Shown piece by piece: positions 6,130 through 10,618 of a DNA stretch of 10,618 bases. The notes below the pieces were generated by a model, which was not told the DNA's origin, did not search any database, and saw only the letters and a program-made list of their open reading frames with translations. Each line of letters opens with the position of its first letter. Positions within the stretch are counted from its first letter, which is position 1. This DNA is from an uncultured Holdemanella sp. (lineage in GTDB: Bacteria > Bacillota_I > Bacilli_A > Erysipelotrichales > Erysipelotrichaceae), in assembly GCA_900754615.1 (NCBI GenBank), contig CAAEDN010000096.1, positions 1-10,618 of the forward strand, read 5' to 3'. Made by a program: the position numbers and the translations under genes.

Positions 6130-6974
6130 TGGCAAATGTTCAATGGTTTCCAGGTCATATGACCAAAGCCAAAAGGCAAATGGAGGAAAATTTAAAAAAA
6201 GTTGATTTTGTGATTGAGATTCGTGATGCTAGAATGCCAGAAGCTAGCAAGAATCCGATGTTAGATCAGTTGATACAGAATAAACCTAGACTGATTCTTT
6301 TATCTAAAAAGGATAAAGCGGATAAAGAAGTAACTAAACAATGGGTATCTTCTTTAGAAACAGATAACCAGAAGGTATTGGCTTTGGATTTTATTCATGA
6401 GAATTTTTCAAAGCAGTTGATTAAAGCTTCTAATGAATTGTGTGTGAATCTAATTGAAAAACAAAAACGTCGTGGTATGAAGCCAAGAGCTTTGCGTGCA
6501 ATGGTTTGTGGAATTCCTAATGTAGGAAAAAGTACTTTTATTAATACATTTGCGAAAAGAAAAGCAGCTCAAACAGGAGATCGTCCAGGTGTTACGAAGA
6601 GTTTACAATGGATCAAAGTGGGGCAAACACTAGAATTGTTGGATACGCCAGGTGTACTATGGCCTAAATTCGAAGATCAGGAAATTGGTTTGAAACTAGC
6701 CTTGCTTGGATCCGTTAAAGATCAAGTCGTAAATATGGATGATTTAGCATTATTTGCGTGTGAGTATTTAATGAAGGAAAAGCCGGAAATTTTTGATACA
6801 GTATATCATGTTGAAGTTGCGGATACACCATATGAAACTTTAAAAAATATTGCAATTAAGCGTGGATATTTATTGAAGGGCGATATCGATGAAAATCGTT
6901 TGATGTTAAGCTTTGTGAAGGATATACGAGAAAATAAGTGTGGATTGATTACTTGGGAGAAACCTAATGCTTGA
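6129..6974 (+). CDS. rbgA: Ribosome biogenesis GTPase RbgA (YlqF), GTG start
   Basis: RbgA is a circularly permuted GTPase needed for late 50S assembly, notably entry of L16 and neighbouring proteins. The 281-residue product opens with ANVQWFPGHMTKAKRQM, the family hallmark. It has G4 before G1: SKKDKAD (59-65) as G4, GIPNVGKST (128-136) as G1, GDRPGVTK (150-157) as the G2 region and DTPG (172-175) as G3. A C-terminal RNA-binding ANTAR-like region follows (about 215-281). The G4 motif has Ser59 where NKxD enzymes carry Asn. The start is GTG at 6129, sharing its G with the lepB stop; GGGAG at 6114-6118 is the ribosome binding site. Eight bases overlap rnhB, so lepB, rbgA and rnhB form one tightly packed unit. 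Confidence 0.97.
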   Translation: MANVQWFPGHMTKAKRQMEENLKKVDFVIEIRDARMPEASKNPMLDQLIQNKPRLILLSKKDKADKEVTKQWVSSLETDNQKVLALDFIHENFSKQLIKASNELCVNLIEKQKRRGMKPRALRAMVCGIPNVGKSTFINTFAKRKAAQTGDRPGVTKSLQWIKVGQTLELLDTPGVLWPKFEDQEIGLKLALLGSVKDQVVNMDDLALFACEYLMKEKPEIFDTVYHVEVADTPYETLKNIAIKRGYLLKGDIDENRLMLSFVKDIRENKCGLITWEKPNA

Positions 6975-7575
6975 TAGACCTTTAGAATGTGATTTTTGGG
7001 ATGCGAATAAAATTATACTTGGTATGGATGAAGCAGGCCGAGGACCCATTGCAGGACCTTTAATGGTGGCAGGTGTTATCTTTCCGATTGGATATGAAAA
7101 TACATTGATTGATGATTCGAAAAAGTTAAGTGAGAAAAAAAGAGAAGCGCTTTTTAAAACAATTATTCAGGATGCTTTATATTATCAGATTCTTGTGGTT
7201 GATGAAAAAACAATTGATAAAAAGAATATTTATCGTGCTACTCAAGAAGCGATGATGGAGATTGCGAATAATGCAAAATGTGATTTTGTATTAAGTGATG
7301 CGATGCCACTACCAGATATTGATAAACCGTATGAAGCGATTGTAAAGGGAGATCAAAAGTCATTATCGATTGCAGCAGCAAGCATTCTTGCAAAAGTCAC
7401 ACGGGATCGATGGATGAAAAAATTAGATGAAATGTATCCTCAATATGGTTTGGCAAAACATAAAGGGTATCCAACAAAAGCTCATATTGAAGCTTTGAAT
7501 CAATATGGATTACAGGATTTCTATCGCAGAAGCTATGGTCCAGTAAAAAAACTTGAAGAAATTAGACTTTTTTAG
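6967..7575 (+). CDS. rnhB: Ribonuclease HII
   Basis: RNase HII cuts RNA in RNA-DNA hybrids, including single ribonucleotides left in DNA, using a metal-bound acidic cluster. The 202-residue protein has GMDEAGRGPIAGP (19-31), with catalytic Asp21 and Glu22. The third carboxylate is Asp111 in LSDAMPLP, and the fourth is Asp147 in KVTRDRWM. DDSKKLSEKKRE (49-60) and the KGYPTKAHIEAL segment (166-177) are also typical of the family. The N-terminal extension found in Bacillus RnhB is lacking, giving a short form. GGGAGA (6955-6960) inside rbgA serves ATG 6967. It ends directly at a terminator whose stem begins in the stop codon. Confidence 0.97.
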   Translation: MLDRPLECDFWDANKIILGMDEAGRGPIAGPLMVAGVIFPIGYENTLIDDSKKLSEKKREALFKTIIQDALYYQILVVDEKTIDKKNIYRATQEAMMEIANNAKCDFVLSDAMPLPDIDKPYEAIVKGDQKSLSIAAASILAKVTRDRWMKKLDEMYPQYGLAKHKGYPTKAHIEALNQYGLQDFYRRSYGPVKKLEEIRLF

Positions 7576-7604
7576 ACTTTTATTAAAAAAAGTCTCTTTT
7601 TTTT
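7574..7604 (+). terminator. Intrinsic terminator after rnhB
   Basis: AGACTTTT (7574-7581) pairs with AAAAGTCT (7588-7595), followed by C and eight T (7597-7604). The stem's first two bases are the last two of the rnhB stop codon. A second copy of the 5' arm, AGACTTTTTT (7564-7573) at the very end of rnhB, can pair with AAAAAAGTCT (7586-7595) in an alternative 10-bp stem. Confidence 0.88.
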
Positions 7605-7617
7605 CGTATAGGAGTAT

Positions 7618-8349
7618 ATGAAAATAAAACGGGAAGCTATTTTATGGTATGCCATCCAATATGATGGAGATTGGAAAAAAATTGGTAATGCCATAAAGAC
7701 ACATGAAGATTATTCCATCATTTCATATCCGTACGCATATTTTACAATTGTGGATGATATGTATCCAGATGCATTTAAAAGATTACGCTATCCACCATGG
7801 ATCATCTTTTATCAGGGGAATGTGCATTTAATGAAAGAAAAAGGCGTAGGTATAGTCGGAGCAAGAAACTGTACAATGCAGGCACTGCAAAATACGGATG
7901 CAATCGTACAAAGACTACAATCTAGATATGTCATTGTATCTGGACTTGCCAAAGGTATTGATGCTAGAGCACATTTGAATGCATCAAAAACAATTGGTGT
8001 ACTTGGTTGTGGTATCAATGTAGTTTATCCAAAGGAAAATGCATTTTTATTTGAAAGGATGAAAAAAACAGGATTGCTCATCAGTGAATATCCAATGCAT
8101 GTCAAACCTTTGGCATATCACTTTCCATGGCGTAATCGCTTGATTGCCGCTTTAAGCAGTAACTTAGTTGTGATTGAAGCAACCTATAAAAGTGGTACTA
8201 TGATTACTGTCAATGAATGTTTAGAATTAAGTGTACCTATTTATTGCGTACCTACTGCTTTTCAAGATGAAAAATATCAAGGATGCAATTATCTTATTAG
8301 TAATGGTGCCAATATTTTAGTGGATATAAAAGATGTTGATGATATCTGA
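7618..8349 (+). CDS. dprA: DNA-processing protein DprA (Smf), short form
   Basis: DprA binds incoming single-stranded DNA during natural transformation and loads RecA; many non-competent bacteria also keep it. The 243-residue product is essentially the Rossmann-like core (about 60-243): GIVGARNC (78-85), VSGLAKGIDARAH (107-119), GVLGCGINVVYP (127-138), FPWRNRLIAALS (169-180), EATYKSGTMIT (187-197) and GCNYLISNGA (222-231). It is shorter than the 280-300 residues of well-studied DprA and shows no C-terminal winged-helix (DML1-like) extension; residues 1-60 may be a reduced N-terminal domain. The ATG is fixed by an in-frame stop codon at 7609-7611. AGGAG (7610-7614) is only three bases from ATG, a tight spacing that may mean low translation. 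No DNA-uptake genes are in view. Confidence 0.93.
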   Translation: MKIKREAILWYAIQYDGDWKKIGNAIKTHEDYSIISYPYAYFTIVDDMYPDAFKRLRYPPWIIFYQGNVHLMKEKGVGIVGARNCTMQALQNTDAIVQRLQSRYVIVSGLAKGIDARAHLNASKTIGVLGCGINVVYPKENAFLFERMKKTGLLISEYPMHVKPLAYHFPWRNRLIAALSSNLVVIEATYKSGTMITVNECLELSVPIYCVPTAFQDEKYQGCNYLISNGANILVDIKDVDDI

Positions 8350-8352
8350 GGA

Positions 8353-8382
8353 TTGACAAAATGAAATTTTTAATGTTTCATA
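8353..8382 (+). promoter_or_regulatory. Possible topA promoter
   Basis: A perfect TTGACA (8353-8358) lies in the short gap after dprA. The best -10 at usable distance is poor: TTTCAT at 17 bp (8376-8381) or TTCATA at 18 bp, the latter after a TG at 8374-8375. TATAGC (8381-8386) is a better hexamer but 22 bp away. An inverted repeat, ATGAAA (8361-8366) and TTTCAT (8376-8381), occupies the spacer. Because dprA has no terminator, topA can also be read from upstream. Confidence 0.3.
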
Positions 8383-8404
8383 TAGCGTGAATATGGGGGA
8401 ACAA

Positions 8405-10537
8405 ATGAAAAAACATTTAGTTATTGTAGAGTCGCCTTCAAAATCGAAGACGATTGAAAAATATTTAGGAAAAGAGTACAGAGTTGTTTCCAGCAAAGGC
8501 CATGTATGTGATTTGGCAACAAGCGGAAAAGAAGGTTTAGGAATTGATGTAGATCATGACTTTGAACCTAAATATAAAATTAGTAAAGAAAAAAAAGAAG
8601 TAGTTAAAGAATTAAAAGAATATGCTTCCAAAGCGCAGGATATCTATTTGGCAAGTGACCCGGATCGTGAAGGGGAAGCTATCGCATGGCATTTAGCACG
8701 TGTTTTGGATCTAGATACAGAAGACAATAATCGTATTGTTTTCCACGAAATTACGAAACCGGCAATTCTTGAAGCTATGAAAGAGCCAAGAAAGATTGAC
8801 ATGGATCTTGTGAAATCACAAGAAACACGTAGAATGCTTGATCGTATTATTGGATTTAAATTAAGTAAACTTTTGCAGAACAAGATTCAGTCTAAATCAG
8901 CGGGTCGTGTGCAATCTGTCGCATTGAAATTGATTGTCGATCGTGAAAATGAAATCAAGGCATTTAAACAAGAAGAATATTGGACGATTCATGCACAGTG
9001 CAAAAAGCAGAATAAAACTTTTGAAGCGGATTTGGTTAAAGTAGAAGGCAAAAAACCTAAAATCAAAAATGAAGAAGAGGCAAAGACATTGTTAGAAAGA
9101 TGTAATGGAGAATATGTTGTTACGTCTATTTCTAAGAAACAAAAGAAAAAACAGCCAAAGCTTCCATTCACAACATCGACAATGCAACAGGAGGCTAGTA
9201 CGAAGTTAGGCTTTGGAGCTAAGAAAACAATGAGTGTTGCACAAAAAATGTATGAGGGTATTGATTTAGGCGGAAACATGGAAGGTTTGATTACTTACAT
9301 GCGTTCCGATTCAACACGTCTATCTGATATTTTTGTTTCAGATGCAAAAGACTTTATCACAAATACATATGGTAAAGAATACGTTGGGCATGTACATCAA
9401 AAAAATGGTAAGAATACGCAAGATGCGCATGAAGCTATCCGTCCAACAAATATAAATCGAACACCAGAATCAATCAAGGATCATCTTACAAATGATCAAT
9501 ATCGTTTGTATTCTTTGATTTATGCTCGTACTTTAGCTTCATTAATGAAAGATGCAGTTTATGATGTGACAAGCATTAAAATCACGAATAATGATTTAGA
9601 GTTTAGTGCTAGCGGTCAGACTATGACTTTTGATGGTTACTATAAAGTATATTCAAAATACGAAAAACAAAGCGATGCATTGTTACCTAAATTAGAGGAA
9701 AATGAAGTCTTAAAAAATGTAACACCAATTTCAAAACAACATTTTACAGAACCACCAGCACGTTATACAGAAGCGCGTTTGATTAAGGATCTAGAAGAAA
9801 AATCAATTGGTCGACCTAGTACATATGCGACAATTATTGACACGTTGCAGAAACGTGGATATGCATCTTTAGAAAAAGCGAGTGAAACCTCTAAGACAAA
9901 AGTGTTTATTCCTAGTGAGCAAGGTATTTTGACCAATGAAAAACTGCAACAATATTTTTCTAGTGTAATTAATGTTGAATATACAGCAGATATGGAAAAA
10001 ACGTTGGATGAAATTGCCGAAGGAAATGAAGATTCCATTTCTTATATGCATAAGTTTTATGATAAATTTGCGCCTCTTGTTGAAGATGCATATGAAAAGA
10101 TGCCGAAGAAAGAATTGGAACGAGTAGGACGTACATGCCCTGAATGTGGAGGAGAACTTGTTTATCGTAATGGCCGATTCGGTAAATTTATTTCATGTAT
10201 TAATTTTCCGACATGTCGCTATACAGAAAATGATGAAGAAGAACTTCCAGAAGAGGCAAAAGAAGAAAAGATATGTCCAAACTGTGGTGCTAAGATGGTT
10301 ATTAAAAGAGGACGTTTTGGACAATTCTGGGCATGTTCAAACTATCCAGAATGTAAGACAATCGAGTCTTTGAAAAAGAAGGCAAAACCAGAACCAACTG
10401 GTGAAATGTGCCCTGAATGTGGACATGAGCTTGTTAGAAGAAAATCACGTTTTGGTACAACCTTTATTGGATGTTCGAATTATCCAAAATGTCACTATAT
10501 TAAAAAAGAACCTAAGAAAACAGAGGAAGGTAAATAA
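8405..10537 (+). CDS. topA: DNA topoisomerase I (type IA)
   Basis: TopA relaxes negative supercoils by cutting one strand through a 5'-phosphotyrosine. From ATG 8405 the protein has 710 residues. It has a TOPRIM domain with Glu9 in VIVESPSKSKTIEKYLG and DPDREGEAIAWHL (85-97), and the core with SAGRVQSVAL (165-174). The active Tyr298 and Arg300 are in GLITYMRSDSTRLS. DAHEAIRPT (340-348) and IGRPSTYATII (468-478) follow. The end carries three four-cysteine zinc ribbons: C578/581/598/604, C624/627/644/650 and C669/672/690/696. I chose 8405 because GGGGGA (8395-8400) sits just before it and MKKHLVIVESPSK is the usual opening; upstream in-frame GTG 8387 and ATG 8393 would add only six or four residues. 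The stop codon forms TAATG with a possible next start. Confidence 0.98.
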   Translation: MKKHLVIVESPSKSKTIEKYLGKEYRVVSSKGHVCDLATSGKEGLGIDVDHDFEPKYKISKEKKEVVKELKEYASKAQDIYLASDPDREGEAIAWHLARVLDLDTEDNNRIVFHEITKPAILEAMKEPRKIDMDLVKSQETRRMLDRIIGFKLSKLLQNKIQSKSAGRVQSVALKLIVDRENEIKAFKQEEYWTIHAQCKKQNKTFEADLVKVEGKKPKIKNEEEAKTLLERCNGEYVVTSISKKQKKKQPKLPFTTSTMQQEASTKLGFGAKKTMSVAQKMYEGIDLGGNMEGLITYMRSDSTRLSDIFVSDAKDFITNTYGKEYVGHVHQKNGKNTQDAHEAIRPTNINRTPESIKDHLTNDQYRLYSLIYARTLASLMKDAVYDVTSIKITNNDLEFSASGQTMTFDGYYKVYSKYEKQSDALLPKLEENEVLKNVTPISKQHFTEPPARYTEARLIKDLEEKSIGRPSTYATIIDTLQKRGYASLEKASETSKTKVFIPSEQGILTNEKLQQYFSSVINVEYTADMEKTLDEIAEGNEDSISYMHKFYDKFAPLVEDAYEKMPKKELERVGRTCPECGGELVYRNGRFGKFISCINFPTCRYTENDEEELPEEAKEEKICPNCGAKMVIKRGRFGQFWACSNYPECKTIESLKKKAKPEPTGEMCPECGHELVRRKSRFGTTFIGCSNYPKCHYIKKEPKKTEEGK

Positions 10538-10539
10538 TG
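10524..10539 (+). other. Ribosome binding site and ATG of an interrupted next gene (5' exon)
   Basis: AGGAAGG (10524-10530) lies six bases before an ATG at 10537-10539 that overlaps the topA stop codon as TAATG, the same coupling seen at rpsP/khpA. The frame opened by this ATG closes after 15 codons at 10582-10584, so no protein follows directly. If the group II intron call is right, this ATG is the end of the 5' exon and splicing would rejoin it to the next gene. In Bacillus trmFO follows topA; whether it does here cannot be seen. Confidence 0.5.
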
Positions 10540-10618
10540 GTGCGCCAGTTCGGTGCAGTTGATTTAGTTAGGTGCAACTCCTAACCTGGTAACTCTTGGA
10601 GCAAAGAGGCCAGTATCT
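10540..10618 (+). mobile_element. Group II intron, 5' end (rest outside window)
   Basis: From 10540 the sequence changes from coding to structured RNA. It begins with GTGCG (10540-10544), the conserved 5' boundary motif of group II introns (GUGYG). A domain-I-like fold follows: CCAG (10545-10548) pairs with CTGG (10586-10589), enclosing a perfect stem GTTAGG (10567-10572) and CCTAAC (10580-10585) with loop TGCAACT. The loop complements AGTTG at 10557-10561. The purine-rich GGAGCAAAGAGGCC (10598-10611) resembles the conserved domain I stretch that I recall from bacterial introns of this group. Base composition is visibly more GC-rich than the surrounding DNA, and all frames are short. The remaining domains, any reverse transcriptase/maturase and the 3' boundary lie beyond the window, so class and activity cannot be judged. 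Confidence 0.75.

Noticed and set aside
10146..10373. Second + strand frame inside the topA zinc-ribbon region
   Set aside because: It overlaps three clearly conserved four-cysteine ribbons in the topA frame and has no family resemblance.
10537..10584. A 15-codon open frame starting at the TAATG after topA as a small protein
   Set aside because: Although it has a good ribosome binding site, the frame runs through the GTGCG motif and the structured stem and ends there; an interrupted gene start is a better explanation than a real peptide.
1..10618. CRISPR array, tRNA genes or insertion sequences in the body of the window
   Set aside because: I found no regularly spaced repeats, no tRNA-like GTTCGA arm with matching acceptor stem, and no transposase frame or terminal repeats; only the element at the right edge looks mobile.

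Overview
The window looks like chromosome of a low-GC Gram-positive bacterium (Firmicutes/Bacillota). It is AT-rich, has strong GGAGG-type ribosome binding sites, U-tract terminators and the syntenic core ffh - rpsP - khpA - rimM - trmD - rplS - lepB - rbgA - rnhB - dprA - topA. The lysine-rich proteins and the compact order (no ylxM before ffh, no ylqD, lepB between rplS and rbgA, no sucCD before dprA) would suit an Erysipelotrichia-like gut lineage, but that placement is an inference and not proven here. All genes read on the + strand.

Layout. Bases 1-73 are the 3' part of a 5S rRNA, the end of an rRNA operon, with a T-run terminator. An AT-rich spacer follows, then a two-gene accessory block: a family 2 glycosyltransferase (222-1154) and a GNAT acetyltransferase (about 1139-1642). 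From 1676 the conserved information-processing cluster begins: SRP GTPase Ffh; a terminator hairpin with an rpsP promoter built into it; ribosomal protein S16 and the KH-domain protein KhpA; a compact terminator; then RimM and TrmD; then an L19 leader RNA and ribosomal protein L19 with a strong terminator. Next come signal peptidase I, the ribosome-assembly GTPase RbgA and RNase HII, overlapping or tightly packed and closed by another terminator. DprA and topoisomerase I follow.

How the genes work together. S16, RimM (30S maturation), TrmD (tRNA m1G37), L19 and RbgA (50S maturation) build or tune ribosomes. Ffh and LepB handle the two ends of protein export (targeting and signal-peptide cleavage). 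RnhB, DprA and TopA act on DNA or RNA-DNA hybrids. Internal terminators, promoters and the L19 leader split the run into separately adjustable transcripts.

The most unusual item is at the right edge. Directly after a TAATG stop/start junction at the end of topA, the sequence switches at 10540 to one that reads like the 5' end of a bacterial group II intron (GTGCG followed by domain-I-like structured RNA). It appears to sit exactly after the ATG of the next gene. The window ends before any intron-encoded protein, so this needs the flanking sequence. I saw no other candidate for a new system; the rest is ordinary housekeeping DNA with some notable regulatory details.
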